Below are positions 34,264 through 47,339 of a stretch of 64,000 nucleotides of DNA, one piece after another. Source of the stretch: Megamerina dolium (taxonomy: Eukaryota; Arthropoda; Insecta; Diptera; Megamerinidae); assembly GCA_963854835.1 (NCBI GenBank), contig OY978525.1, forward strand, positions 17,764,309-17,828,308, in the 5' to 3' direction. Both the position numbers and the translations under genes were made by a program. Each line of letters starts with the position of its first letter. Position 1 is the first letter of the stretch. Below the pieces are notes generated by a model that worked only from the letters and a program-made list of their open reading frames with translations, was not told the DNA's origin and ran no database searches.

Positions 34264-34938
34264 TTATGCTGGACTTTGCCGAAGACATTTGTTTCTTCTC
34301 GCACAAATACTCCGATATGCAAGCGAAGGCGAACAACTTAGTCTCGCTGACACGCACAGTCAGACTAGAGATAAATATTGAGATCAAAGATCAAAGATCA
34401 AAGATCAAAGCCATGAGAATCAATCACTCCAATACAAGCCACATGATGATTGACGGCTGTGCGATTGATTTCGTTGAAAGCTTCTTCTACCTCGGTTGCA
34501 CAATATCAACAGACGGAGAAGCCGAATCCAATGCGTGAAATCGACGCTACTGTGCGGAAGAGAAACATGGCTGATCTCGAACTCCATCACATAGAGACTT
34601 CAAGCTTTCGTCAACAAGTGATTGAGGATCATATGTAGAATATTCTGGCGTAACACTCTTTCTAACGAGGCTCTATGGCGTCTAACGAACAAGTAACCTA
34701 TACTGAACCAGATTAAGCGTAGGAAGTGGCGCTGGATTGGCCACGCGCTAAGAAAGCATCATGAGAATGTCTCTCGAATGGAACCCGCAAGGAAACATAA
34801 GCCGCGGACGCCGAAAAACACTTGGAGAAGGGCAATCCTGCGGGAACTAGCTGATGTCAACATCACAACACAACGTGTGCGATAGAGAAGCCTTGTGGAG
34901 GCCCTATGCTCCAATTAGGAGTGATAAAGGAGAAAAAA
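34264..34938 (+). pseudogene. RTE-like LINE, 3' half (RT end and C-terminus)
   Basis: From 34266: MLDFAEDICFFSHKYSDMQA then KANNL is the block around the RT catalytic FADD motif, here FAED, so the first catalytic Asp is Glu. It continues with KAMRINHSNTSHMMIDGCAI then DFVESFFYLGCTISTDGEAE, the typical G-C-x-I-S-x-D-G block. Later frames give FWRNTLSNEALWRLTN-like text, RRKWRWIGHALRKHHE, RMEWNPQGN, LRELADVN and LVEALC, the C-terminal blocks, ending near a short A run at 34938. Stops, frame changes and an internal deletion mark it as dead. ATCAAAG is repeated four times at 34382-34409, replacing the normal text before KAMRINHS. RTE placement is from remembered similarity. Confidence 0.82.
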
Positions 34939-37435
34939 AATGTTTACAATACCAATTTATGATGGTAAAAATATACAAGCTAAATCTCATTTATTGAATT
35001 CAAATCTTTTGTACACTTCTACAGACTTTATTGATAAGGCTGATGAAACAGCAGCAGCAACAAGAACACACAAAAAAAATTCAACATTTGTGCAAATACT
35101 AAGAAGAACAACAAAATGTCAAAATATAAAATATTGCATCTTTTTGCATTGTTTGTTTGGAGACAACAAAATCATTCATATCCTTTTTGCATCTCTATTA
35201 TCCTTGCTGCTTTATTGTAAACTTCTGCAATAAGCATTTTAATTTACTAAACAAATAAGGGCACAATAGTATATGTGTACATATAAGCATAGCGAGACAG
35301 AGAGAAATAGCACAATAAACCAAATAAATAATTTCAAACTAACAAACAAATGTATGAATGAAGAAACTAAACAATCAACCAAGCAAGCCGGTAAGCTTCT
35401 CAGGAACAAGCAAACGAATGAAAGAATCATTCAACCAACAAAACAGACAACAAATGTGTCACCCAATAGTGAGTACGAGCCCATTCATACTCTGTACGCA
35501 TTTGTGAAATTTTTGAACATATGAGCACTAGCTTATATGCGTATTCTTAAAGGATGATGCAGTACACATTATCAACAACAATGACATTTTCTATGCCACA
35601 AATGCATTGTTACTACATTTATGTACTTCTAATTTTTTCTACTTCGAAATTTAATTTTTCGCAATTTTTCTCATTTCTTCCATATTTTTTTGTGTCTACA
35701 TATTATGAACAGATGCAAAGAACTCTTTCATTTGAAGCACAAGGACATTGTATGTATATAGAGTACTACAATTTATGTACTATATTTGTCATACAAACTG
35801 CATTGTTGTCGAAGCAAAACTTCATCCCTTAATTATTGGATTTATACATTGTGTACAATAGTAATGTATGGATTTATTATTGTAGTCTCTATGCATTGCA
35901 CTGGTTGCAATTTTTATTTGTACAGCAAATAGGTACGTAGGTCTTGTTCTTATTGTGTTGTGATTTTTGTTGTTGTTTATATTGCTGGTATTAAAGGGAT
36001 TTCGAACAATTCACAATGCCAGCGTAAATTTGTTGCGGTATTTTAAGGGATATTTGTGGGTTTTATTACAGGTTTATTTGGCTTAATTTGCCTGCTGTTC
36101 CTAGTGCTGCTTTATGCACAATTTTTGATATTGCACATATGAATGAACAGAGCAATGAGTAACAGAGTAGTAGTATAGAGAATAAAATAAGGATTGTTGC
36201 ATGCACAACTTTTAATTATGTTTACATTTTATTTTCTCACATACATATGTATATATTGTATATATGTATAGTAATATAAAACAATACCAATTTATAAAAC
36301 AAAGGACTCTTTCTGCTTTCAACCGACCACATGTGTACAGTAGAGATAGATAAAATATAAAATAATAGATAATTTTTGAAAATTGAAATCTTGTATAGAA
36401 AAGAAATTTTTCAATTTCCATTTAACAATAGATACTTTTTATAGACACAATCTATTAACATTTCCTAATCAAAGATTCTACAAGTACTTTGATTAATGCG
36501 GCCTTAAAAAAATGCTCTTAATCGATTTCTACGTAGTATACAAGATATAATTGACATTATTAGAACCACTAAGAAAGGCGTCAGAGCTCTAAGATATTTA
36601 GAATATTAAAGTGGAGTGGTGCACTAATGACTCTCTATCAAATTTTTTTTGTATTTTTTTTAAGCTAAATAACTTCATTCTTCATACATTCAGTTTCAAC
36701 CAACTGGCTTGCAGGAAACCTCTAACTAATAAATTTAAGTTCAATGATTGTAATGTAATATATTAATCCAAATTTCTACTATGTATTGTAATTGAAATTT
36801 TTATAGTTCTCATATCAGTTCTCATATCAGGATATTCCTTAGAAAATAGTATAATAATCTTGTATCGATCGATGTGATGTTATTACTAGAATTTTGCTGA
36901 AAATTAACGCAAAAGGATAGTGGGCCCAGTGGCAACAAGGAGGTTTGTTGAATAATATATACAATCCTGCCATATTCAGACCGACGAACCAAAGAGTATT
37001 CATTTAGCATGCAATTGTTTAAATTTCATCTAAAAATAGTCACAAAATCGCTTCGTCACTTTAGGTTTTTGAGATACTCTGTCCTAAATACGTGAATTTT
37101 CCTAATATTCAAACATGTAGAAAATATACACACAAGAAAATGTTCTAACATTAACCCAAATTTGACAATAAACTGTTATTATTCATCGTCAAACACATTT
37201 TTTTTTGCCAACTAATTTTGTTTTCAATGCAAATTACTATTCTGGTTTGTGGATCTGTATAAATTTTGTATTTTGTAGCACTGTGTTATTGTTAGTTAGA
37301 TTTCGTGAGGTTCTGTAAAAATATATAAGTCAAGCATAAAATAAGTAAAAATTTGTACCGACTTGAGTTCCAAATTCAAACAAATGAAAACAAGATCAAA
37401 AAATAACCCTACAGCTGCTCAGGAGTAACCCCGAG
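34939..37435. other. A+T-rich non-coding DNA
   Basis: No coding similarity. A GTTCTCATATCA unit is doubled at about 36807-36831. Frames up to 97 codons are low-complexity. Confidence 0.6.
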
Positions 37436-37650
37436 AGAGGTAAAAAATACGGCCGACCTTCATTAGCTTTCTATCTTAACATATTTTCGGAACTTACTTA
37501 TTTCCTGCTTCCATCCTTTCGGAGAGCACTGTACAAACTTCATATTTGTATTAAATGCCATACCACAGCTTTCAGGGTGTTCCTGGATGGAACAAATATA
37601 TCACCCAGCATTATACATTTTTACTTCCTAACATTTCTCTAGAACATAGG
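37436..37650 (+). repeat. Repeat family D, copy 2
   Basis: AAATACGGCCGACCTTCATT, then CGGAACTTACTTATTTCCTG and CTGTACAAACTTCATATTTG match, in order and spacing, AAATATACGAGCGACCTCCA, CTAAATATACTTACATCTTA and GCCTACAAAATTCATATTTT at 49964-50075. A second weaker unit follows, with CTTCCTAACATTTCTCTAGA. Confidence 0.55.
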
Positions 37651-37734
37651 TACTCTCCTTGTGAGGGTTGCCTACCTATTGTTACTATAGAAAAAATTGC
37701 CTGCCGACAGGTGGGTATCGATTGTTTGTTAGGC

Positions 37735-38163
37735 TGGAGATATTAAAAACCGTTACCACTTGGGCCGTCCACGCACAGTTCAAGCACCGCAAGCTGTCAA
37801 ATAAAGAATTCAATAAAATCCGCTCCGAAAACGGAAAATCGTGGCCAAGGATATGTATATCTCGCAAAAGTCCATGAATACAATTATTAAAAAAGACTTG
37901 AGACTGTGGGCTTTCAAACGTCATACCATACATTGTTGACTACAGCTTGGAAAAAGAAATAGGATGAAAAAATGCAAACGTCTTTTGGTGAAGAACGCTG
38001 AAGAACTTGCACAGAAAAATTCTCTTAATACAGTTTTGATTCGAGCTGTGGCCAATTTTAAAATGAACGAGGTGTGTGCGGCTATTGATGATTGGCCAGT
38101 CCAACTGAAGACGTACGTGAAGGCCTTGGCGGACATTTCGGCCAAAATCATTCATTATTTTTA
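37735..38163 (+). pseudogene. Mariner-superfamily (maT/rosa-like) transposase, internally deleted, copy 2
   Basis: Translation in shifting frames: GRPRTVQAPQAVK, NPLRKRKIVAKDMYISQKSM then NTIIKKDLRLWAFKRHT, and MKKCKRLLVKNAEELAQKN. This then runs straight into VLIRAVANFKMNEVCAAIDD then WPVQLKTYVKAL, the C-terminus. The whole catalytic core, including the first Asp that copy 1 at 20068 still has, is missing. N- and C-terminal parts match copy 1 and are less broken in the helix-turn-helix part. Different deletion end points in the two copies mean the deletions arose separately. Confidence 0.8.
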
Positions 38164-39152
38164 ATTTTATAACATAAAATGTGTGTATCAGTATTTATGT
38201 CCATACTACTAATATGACACTGACTGATTGATTGAAGCACCTTGCCGTTTTGTATAGAACTGTGGACATGGTAATGTTCTAGAGTACATTTTTCATATAG
38301 ATTTCGTATGTGATGATGATGAAATCTTGTATGGAAGAGAGCAATTTCAAGGAGAATTACTTATTGTTAGGAAAATGATATATATAATTCATCAAATACA
38401 TTACCTTATTAACAACAGAATATCAAATATCAATATACTCCGCACTACACGATATAATATGTAGTTGGTAAGTACATCAGTTGCACCTTGAAGGTATTCT
38501 ATTCATTCTATTCATTCTCCTTATGCAAATTTCACAATCAATAATTCTATTCTTATTACATTTATTATAGTCAAGTACATAAATCTGCAAGATTCACTTG
38601 AGCAATAAATTGTTAAGTGGAATATAAGATATTTTCCATGAATATATGACTTAACTGATGACCAATATTATCAATTACATCAAAATCAAATGCAAAGAAG
38701 AAAACACTTCAATCGTTGTTCATCTTCTACTACATATTTCTTCTTCTTGTTTATCAGTATCATAATCATCTTTATCATCTTAATTTTCCATTCGTGTCCA
38801 TTTTATGTATCAACAGTCTTGTTGGATAGCTATATTTACACATACATTAGTAGATATAATAATTACTAAAAGTCTATTAATACGTGTATGATACTCCTTT
38901 TCAATCATCATCAATCATCCTTGAGTATACTCAAGGCTATACATTTGTACAAGTAGGTAGTCTGAGTATATGTATATATGTGCCACAATTATTTTGGAAA
39001 ATTCGATAGCTCACAACAATTTGCTTAAGTTTTTCTGGCACCCTTAGCCAATCACTTGTCGATAATGAGTATGAAAATATATATACTGGAGTATCATTTA
39101 AGAACATACGTTAGTACACAATATACATATGTATATGAACATGTGTGCTATT

Positions 39153-39156
<4 letters not shown>

Positions 39157-39187
<31 letters not shown>
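39157..39187. repeat. (TG)n microsatellite
   Basis: Uninterrupted TG dinucleotide run of about 31 nt. Confidence 0.97.
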
Positions 39188-39189
<2 letters not shown>

Positions 39190-39530
39190 TTTTGCTTAGT
39201 AAACAATATCATAAAACTGCTAAAGTAAACAAAACTGCATAAACAAAATGAAGAACAAAGTAAAAGTTTTCAAAAACAAAAAACGATTAAAATCATCATC
39301 ATCATGGTCAACAATATTATATCATGTAGGAGTAAGCATACTCGTATATATAATCAACACTAACATTAATATTAACGTCAACATTGCAACCAACATCAAT
39401 AGCTAGCATTAACATCATCATAATAGCTGGGCTATAATCAAATATTATGATCTTTTATCAACAACACCAACAACAAGCAACTATTTCCCATTACATCATC
39501 ACATCATCACGTAAACATTAAAAATAACAC

Positions 39531-39531
<1 letters not shown>

Positions 39532-39564
<33 letters not shown>
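39532..39564. repeat. (ATC)n microsatellite
   Basis: Uninterrupted ATC run of about 11 units, preceded by scattered ATCATC words. Confidence 0.97.
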
Positions 39565-39565
<1 letters not shown>

Positions 39566-40599
39566 CATCAGTCATATGGATATACTAGTGTTTGTCTTTG
39601 AGAAAGTGAGTGAGTGCCTGTGTTACCAAAACAGTTAGTGTTGCTTGCATTACATATACACATCATCACAAAAGTGTTATCGGAACAATCTAATGAAACC
39701 ATCTTAAGTTGACCCAAATACACATACGACCCTGTGTACTACATGAATATGTGCTACGAGCAATAATACAAATAAAAAAGCATAGCATGTTAACAATACG
39801 AGTTTTAGCTGCATCAAAGCAAACGGAAAATAAAAAAATTGTGTTTACACAAAGTTTACAACAACAACAGATAAATACACTCTTTTCCGCTCATTGATAA
39901 TACCTTACATAGTATATATTTTCCAATTTCATTTTCAAACAGTTGCTGCTATTGCCTTTCCAAATACACTTATACACATAGCATACTTTTAGGCTATACT
40001 ACTACTTTATACTACTATGAGAAAATCGTACCATTTTCATTTCTTTCACTACAGTAGCAAGCAAACTAAGATTTTTGCTGATAAGCATTTTCATATTTTT
40101 GCCCACTCACACAGCATGAGCTTGTCAAAGATCTGTTTTTCATTCATTCTTTTTATGTTAGAATAATTTTTTGCCCTTGCTATTACACTTTAAAGTAGGT
40201 CATCATCGTCATCATCATCATCATCATCAACATCAACATCAGTATGGTTGATATGACAGGCAAATAAAAGCATTTATGAATTGATAAAGTTGAAAAACAA
40301 CAGCATAAATGTAAGGACATATAGGTCTTTTATAGATTTTCCTCGTTTTATTTGTAAGTTTTTCTTCTTGCAATGAATCTTTGAAATTGAATTAAATTTT
40401 TTATTGCCATCTTATTAGTGAGAAATAAGCACATTGAAGAGGAAAGAAATGTATGAATTTTTTGTTAAATCAGCACTTTCAACGAAATGTCAAGAAATTA
40501 CTGACAAAACTTAGGGATTTTCTTTCTTTGAAGAGATACATTTCAAACATAATTATTTATTGGATAAAATATTGCTGAGAAAGACGTACTTTGACAGTA

Positions 40600-41432
40600 T
40601 TAAATTATATATGTTCTGACAAAAGGCAGAGTGACTTTTGTGTTAACCATTTGACACAAAAAAATGTGTAAAGCTAAACTTCGGTAATACCGATGCATAC
40701 ATACCCTTAACCATGAGAGAGAGAAGGACATATTTTCGAAAACAGATTTACTTTTGTGCTGAGGGTCAGTGTGATTTCCATCCGATGACAACAGTTTTTA
40801 AACCAACTTCCAGATTGATAAAAATAATCGTCTTTGCACAGTTTCAGTTGTATAGTTTTAAAAGGTTATGCGCAAAATAATACAGTCGAGGACACACTAT
40901 TGTATGAAAGGTAGACGTGGTTTTGATCTGATTCCACTTACTTTCAACGTGATAACTCTATATTTTCGTGCCCAGCATATGAAGACATACATCCCGCAGC
41001 ATAATTTAGTATGGGAAATGGGTGTTGCTTTTATCCAATTCGATCCATTTTAATATATGTCTATTCAGTAGTAAATATAATTATATCCACCTAGTTTCAG
41101 CTGAATAACTTTATATTTTCAACAACAACATACTTTTGTATAGGAAGTAGAAGTGATTTTAAGCCGGCTCCCGCCTATTTTCTAGTATATTTATTCTTTT
41201 ACTAAAATAACTTAATATACCAAGTTTCAGTTTGATAACTTTATATTTTCGTAGGTAAAATCCATTCAACGGCATAATTTTGTATAGAAGGTAGGCCAGA
41301 TTTTCATCTGATTTTAGCCATCGACCAAATTTCAGTTCGATTACTCTAATATTACCACAGTTATGGTGCGAACAGAGGGGCAATCGGACAGAGAGGCATG
41401 ACTAAATTGACTCAGATCGTACGTTTGATAAA
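40600..41432 (-). repeat. Repeat family C, copy 1 (array with family-A-like head, minus strand)
   Basis: Plus-strand landmarks recur every 110-150 bp: TTTCAG-T-GATAACTTTATATTTTCG-type words at about 40943, 41095, 41227 and 41331, each followed by a GTATAGAAGGTAG-type word and a TTTTATCCGATT-type word. Read on the minus strand it starts at about 41432 with CTGAGTCAATTTAGTCATGC, CTCTGTCCG and TTCGCACCATAACT. This parallels the family A head (TCCG/TCTG run, then TTCGCACGATAACT). The body has CTCCCATACAAA-like words, as in A. No coding content. Confidence 0.65.
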
Positions 41433-41599
41433 TAATTCATATTCCATATGAACGCCATCATGTGTTCATACACTATATATAAGTACAGTCGATGCTATAT
41501 CTGTGGTTATTGTTTCAAATCAAATGAAATCAAATGTGTCTAACAGAACTTGATTTGTCAGTTGAAAAAACGTGTTATGATGAAAATTGCCTTTTTTAA

Positions 41600-41820
41600 T
41601 CATTACACTATTCAACACATGTTTACACACATCATTAAGTCATATATATTCTGAAAGCAGGATTAAAAAAAAGATACCCGTGTCTGAGCATTTTTCAATT
41701 CGTTTACGCTTTTTAGAGACGAAATTGCTTCCAATTAATATTAATTACATGACCTTTTGCTTCGCTCAGTTTTGGAATAATTATTTTTAATAGCTTTGAA
41801 GCTTAGCAACTAGTTTTTAG
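41600..41820 (+). repeat. Repeat family E, copy 1
   Basis: Shared words in order with 50300-50575: ATTCAAC, TATATTCTGAAAG, ATACCCGTGTCTGAGCATTT, CTTTTTAGAGACGAAATTGC, AATTAATATTA and TTGCTTCGCTCAGTTTTGGA. A shorter match is at 43890-44020. Non-coding. Confidence 0.65.
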
Positions 41821-43889
41821 AGCTCGAAAGAAAGTCCAGATTAGAAATTGCTTAGTGGGAAGGGGCGGTAGAATAAGTTTACACGACCTTTAAGCCCTGC
41901 TTTCAGCATACAGTCGGTAGTATACTTTAAGAAATAAGTTATTATGTGAGTATTACGAATTGCTTTGGCACGTAGTCCATTGATTGACTTTATTTTAATT
42001 ACCGAAGAGCCCCTTTGTAATGCAGACCTCTTTCCGCAAATTACTATACTTCAAAAATTTCAATAGTCTCTGCTACTTCCGTCTAAATTCCAACTATAAC
42101 TAGTCACAATATCATATTGTGAGTAAATTTAAACAGAAGTAGAGTAAAGGCTCAAACTTATCGACAAATTGTTGGCATCTCTGGTGACCATAAAACTACA
42201 GAACCAAGGTTTTGAACCTACTAATTTAACAATCTATTCAGTTCTACTCAAATTTAATATACATTGCTAGAGTTTCAAAATCGGAAATACTTGAATACTT
42301 TGAAGTTCAGACAAATTAAGCTCTTTTACTGCTGTTTATTCACTCTGAAACTAGGCAACACCATTGCAAGGCTAACATTATTCATAAACAGGAATATTTG
42401 CAACAACAACAACAAAAATGCTCTTAAAAGTAAATACATATACGAACAGGCACATATTTAGCAGATGTCCTACAATGAAACTGACAATATGTAATATTCA
42501 CTGTCAGAATAATTGAACAAAAAAAAAACACTATGATGATTAATGATCTACGACGACCGCAATAACAAGGACTGATAATAACAAGATATAGTTACATACT
42601 ATCAACTTTACATTCAGTATAAGTATAGTCTGAAAATCATCATAAAAACAGAAAAACCATACAACCATACAACCATACATACATCCATCCACACCCATTC
42701 TATTAAGTTTGTCATTCACAAGCACATTCATAGACAATAATAACATAATAATTTACACACACATACACTTACATATAGATGTTTAATGCAGCGCATAATG
42801 ATACACTCTGATAACGAGAACGATGATGATGATGATGATGATGATGGTTCGAAGCATGCTCTACCACTAACCAATCTATGGGTGTACTATTCGTATATAT
42901 GTGTATAAGTTTGTCACACAAATATCGCTCACGTTTCAAGCATTATAGTCACGTACTCTTCATGTTGATGATACTACATATAGACTATGCAAAAAAAAAT
43001 ATAGAAGCATGCTACATATTGCGAATGAGAAAACGCGAATTGCCATCATATTAATTGGCATTTCAACATTTAAAAAGACGAACAAAAAAAATGCGTGTGC
43101 ATATAGCAAAAACAACCTTTACTTTGAAATCATTAGAGTGCTTTAAAAAAGTGTGTGTGTGTGTGTTTTTTTTTCTGTCTGTCAAGCATTCTTCAAGTAC
43201 TCCTTAGCAGAGACGTCTAATAAGTAAGTAATTAAGTTTTAAAGTTGTGCAAAGTGGCAACAAAACTAGAGTTGTTATGTGAGTGCAATTTATAGAATCG
43301 TTTCGTGTTAATTTTGTGCTTGAAACGCTTCATTATTGGCAGCAGATCTTAAGTGGGAGTGTGTTAAATGTCATATCGTCGTCATCATCATAGTAGTCGT
43401 CGTCATCATAGTCGTCATGTGTTTGTGGATAATTTTGATATTGGCCTTATCTTATCGTCTATTTTAGCATATGAAAGTCATTCAAGACAATTGCTTCATC
43501 TGCATGTGCATACAGTCAAGGGAAAAAATTGATATTTATAGGATTATAAGCATTCGGATTCTCTAACTTTCTTATCGAAACTTTGAGTGAGTTTTTCTGT
43601 ATTATAAAACTCTGGTTTGAGCTTTTTTTCAATAGTCACTCAAGATGTTTTCTACTTTTTTGAATTATTTAATAAATATTATTATTTGAAGATGTTTTGA
43701 TCAAGAGTTTTCAATCTCAGCAGAGCAGCATTTAATAGCACAAGGTTTCTACTTAACTGATTGTTCAGAAATTGTCTATATAAGACCAATGACACAGTAG
43801 TTGATACAAATAGCGTTGTCCCCGACTTCATTCCCATAAATAAACTCACTCATAATGTATACCCTTGTTGTGGAGAATCACCGTCCGTC
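41821..43889. other. A+T-rich non-coding DNA
   Basis: No coding similarity. An ACAACCATACAACCATACAT run near 42658, a GAT run (42822-42846), GT run (43151-43164) and a TCGTC run near 43378. Confidence 0.6.
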
Positions 43890-44020
43890 AAAATTCAACT
43901 TTTGCGTGCACACATGAGCAAGACCTATATATTCTGATAGTAGAGCTTAGTTAAAGATACCCGTATCTGGCATTTTTTAGACACTACTAGCAATTCTATT
44001 CACCAGTATTAAGCCTTGCG
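43890..44020 (+). repeat. Repeat family E, copy 2 (partial)
   Basis: AAATTCAACTTTTGCGTGCA then CACATGAGCAAGACCTATAT, ATTCTGATAG and AAAGATACCCGTATCTGGCA match the first half of the copies at 41600 and 50300. Confidence 0.65.
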
Positions 44021-46480
44021 CGCCACTGTACATCTATGCATATTCAATTCATATGCAAATTTTATTTGAGTATATTTGTAGCAGACTTTTGAGAGACAAA
44101 AAAAAAAAATAAAGTAAAACCAAATATACACAGTTTCATATTACATACTTAAGATTCTTGTATGTATAGATAACAGTGCATTTTATATGAAGCATCATTA
44201 AACTTCGATATATATATAACACATATGTATGTACATATGTACAATGTACACCTACCAATTTTTGGATGAACTCAAGAACTTAAGTGCACTTATCAACTTT
44301 ATACGTTCATTTCAATTTAATGAGAGTAGTGTATTTTGCATGTAGATATGTATATATTTTTATAGAACATATAGTATATGCTATAGTTATAAAGGTTTCT
44401 GTAAAATTAAAAACAAATATTTAAGTAAAATGTGTACTCATAGTTACGATAATAAAATGCTGATATCTAAATCTATGGAGATAATTGCTTCATAAGTGTG
44501 TAATATTCAAGTGTGTTTTTAAATTTCAGATCATTGGTTCTGAGATTTTTGATTATTTAGAAACACACATTTGTTGAACTTGTGTAAATTTGTATTCTAT
44601 ACTTTACTTAGGTAGCAATTTCTGTTTTTGATTTAAAAGTATACTATGGAAAGTTATACTATCAAAACAAAAAATGTTTTAAAATTCACAAGATTCTCAT
44701 TTAAAATATAAATTCATTAAATTTATGTTTTCATTTCTAATAATCAAATTCCAGTAGTTTATGTAAGAGCATATCTTCCTCGAAAATACCATCTGGCCAA
44801 TTGTCTAAGCCATCCAAAAGAATAGTAGAGCGCAAAAAAGTCCATTTTTTACGCTTTTCGCATTCTCATGTTTGCAACTTTAAAGCAAGAAAGCTGCGAA
44901 AAACCAAAACTTTAAAATGCCAACTGAATTTAGTTTTTTTTTTTTTCATATATACACAAACTTGAAATAGCCATTCTGTCCAGTAAGTTCTATTTGATGA
45001 CCGTTAGCCATAATAACAATAATAAGAAAAGTACTGTTCTATATGGTATTAAATATAAAGGCATACCGCTTTGTGGCAACATATATATTTGGTAGTTGTA
45101 ATATTATTGGAATCTATGTACATGAATTCAATGAATCATACATACATGGAATTCAATGTTGCTGGCTATTTTGTTGATAAGGTTTTTATTTTTTTTCTCC
45201 TCACCAAATACACGATGTCACACTTATTTTTATTGTTAGCAAAGTCGCAATTGTAGCTTCTCGAGCGTAAATACATAACTAGTTTTCTTTCTTGTCCTTA
45301 ACTTGACACCGTGTAACTTTTTTACGTGATATTAGATGGTAGACAAAAAAAAAAACAAAAAGAATGGAAAATATATTTATAAAGAAAATTGAAATTGTTT
45401 CAAAAGAGTTTCTTTTGTTTTTGATCAAATTTCTTTTGTTTTTCTTAGTCGACCAATTTCAAGTATTTTAGAAATATTTTGAATGAAAATGGAATTTCAT
45501 TAAATGCTAGTATTAAATTATTGTGAATTTGTAAGGTCTTGAAATAAATGCATATCTGTAGCATACTTTCAGGCCTTTGGAGTATTTAAAAACTGAATTT
45601 TAAGATTTCTAATTTACAAGCAACTTTTCTTAAATAATGGAAACGTTTTATAATCAATTGTTATGAAATCTAAATGTGTAATTCAAGCATATTCACACCG
45701 TGCGGTTGGAGCAATATCGATTTTTTTTTCTAGCATATCTTTAGAGCATACTTTTAAGCACTCAATAGACTCAATATACTCGGAATGATTCAAATTGGAC
45801 ATTGTCATTTTTGAAAATTACTTAGCTCAGTTCGTCCTTGACCATAGATTCTATATTGAATTTGCATTGGATCTCATGAACATATGCAAGCGAATGAGTA
45901 TTATAAAAAATAATGCACAATACTAAATATGATGTTGTCTGTCTCTAAATGGAGTTCACAGATTCAGAAACTTCAAACGTTGTGGATCGAATCAACCAAA
46001 TAGAGAGGAAACACAAAGTCAAAAAAAAAATTGTAAAATCAGCACGATTCAACACTCCAAATGAAACGCACTCGACAAAAATCAAATGCATGCAATTGTT
46101 GCAGCCACTCATGATATATTTACATATGTATTGTATGCTCTTCTACTAAATGTACTAACATATCACAGATAAACACAGAAACACACACACACACACAGAC
46201 CTTCCATATACTTACACATGTATGCATTTGATGAAAATTGCATTGTATGCAACGAAATTTTAATAAAAATGTATTCCTACTTTGCTTCTATATACATTTT
46301 GGCAATAATATCACCAACACACAAACAAACACAAGAGCATTTACGCATATACAAGAATACCGAAGTAAATACCGAGAGATGCCAACAATATAAAAACCAA
46401 AATGTGCCCATTTCCAAGCAAAGCAGAACAAAATTCATCGATGTGTGTTGTATGATTGCATACGCCTCATGTTTACTACA

Positions 46481-46514
<34 letters not shown>

Positions 46515-47339
46515 ATTTTATGTTGCCAGCATGCACTTATGCGTGGGTGCGTTTCGTTTGCACTAATTGGAAATTTTATGCACTTCGTTTGGTTAAGTGA
46601 GTGGCCAATATAATGTCTGCCTATATATTCATAGTATATAACTGTCTATGTTCATACCAATATATGTACTCTAAAGGCTTTCCATCTGTATACGTATATG
46701 CATGTGAATGAGCTAAAATGTGCAATTTACAAAATTAAAATGTTCATGTCATTGAACGAAAATACAAAAGAATAAATATATTAAAATCGTTTTTGTTTTT
46801 GGTCTTCTCTTTTCATACAATAACTATGAAAACTGCCATAATTACTAGCGACATAAACCAATTTGATACATGTTTAAGTGTTGAGCAACAAAAGCAACAA
46901 AAACCATGCAATTATTGAAACATTTTATAATTTATGAATGTGACGGTTGTAGTGTTCCCCGCCACCATAATGTGTTTGAATGTAATTAAAATTTTAGTAA
47001 ATTGATTCTCCAACAACACAAGTGTATTGCGGCAAATGTGGCTCATTGCATAATATTGGAGCCTAGACGAAATTATAGATTCGAATGTCCTTGAAAATAA
47101 TGGCAATTTAAATCAATTCATTTTAAGTGCATGTGATGTGAGAGACAAATTTTGTAAAACTTCATATTGTTGGGAAGATACAGAAGGGCTTTTGGAATAT
47201 TAAAATGCTTCAAAAATAAATGTTTAATACGAATTCATGTTCAACCTTCAATTAAATGTAATTTTAAATTTTAAATTTTAAATTTGTTATAAAAAATAAA
47301 TAGCAAAGCTCCATGACAAATAGACTAATATACTTTTGC
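44021..47339. other. A+T-rich non-coding DNA
   Basis: No coding similarity. An AC run (46180-46198) and a TG run (46482-46511) are present. The 131-codon frame at 46218-46613 runs through the TG repeat and has no recognisable domain. Confidence 0.6.
46482..46511. repeat. (TG)n microsatellite
   Basis: Uninterrupted TG run of about 30 nt. Confidence 0.97.

Larger units (their letters stand above)
38164..40599. other. A+T-rich non-coding DNA with microsatellites
   Basis: Contains the TG and ATC runs listed separately, ATCATC runs at 40201-40228 and 38700-38790 (TCTTCTTC/ATCATC), and an 18-nt perfect palindrome CCTTGAGTATACTCAAGG at 38919-38936. No coding similarity. Confidence 0.6.

Noticed and set aside
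46218..46613. 131-codon frame
   Set aside because: It crosses a TG microsatellite (Val-Cys run) and shows no recognisable motif.
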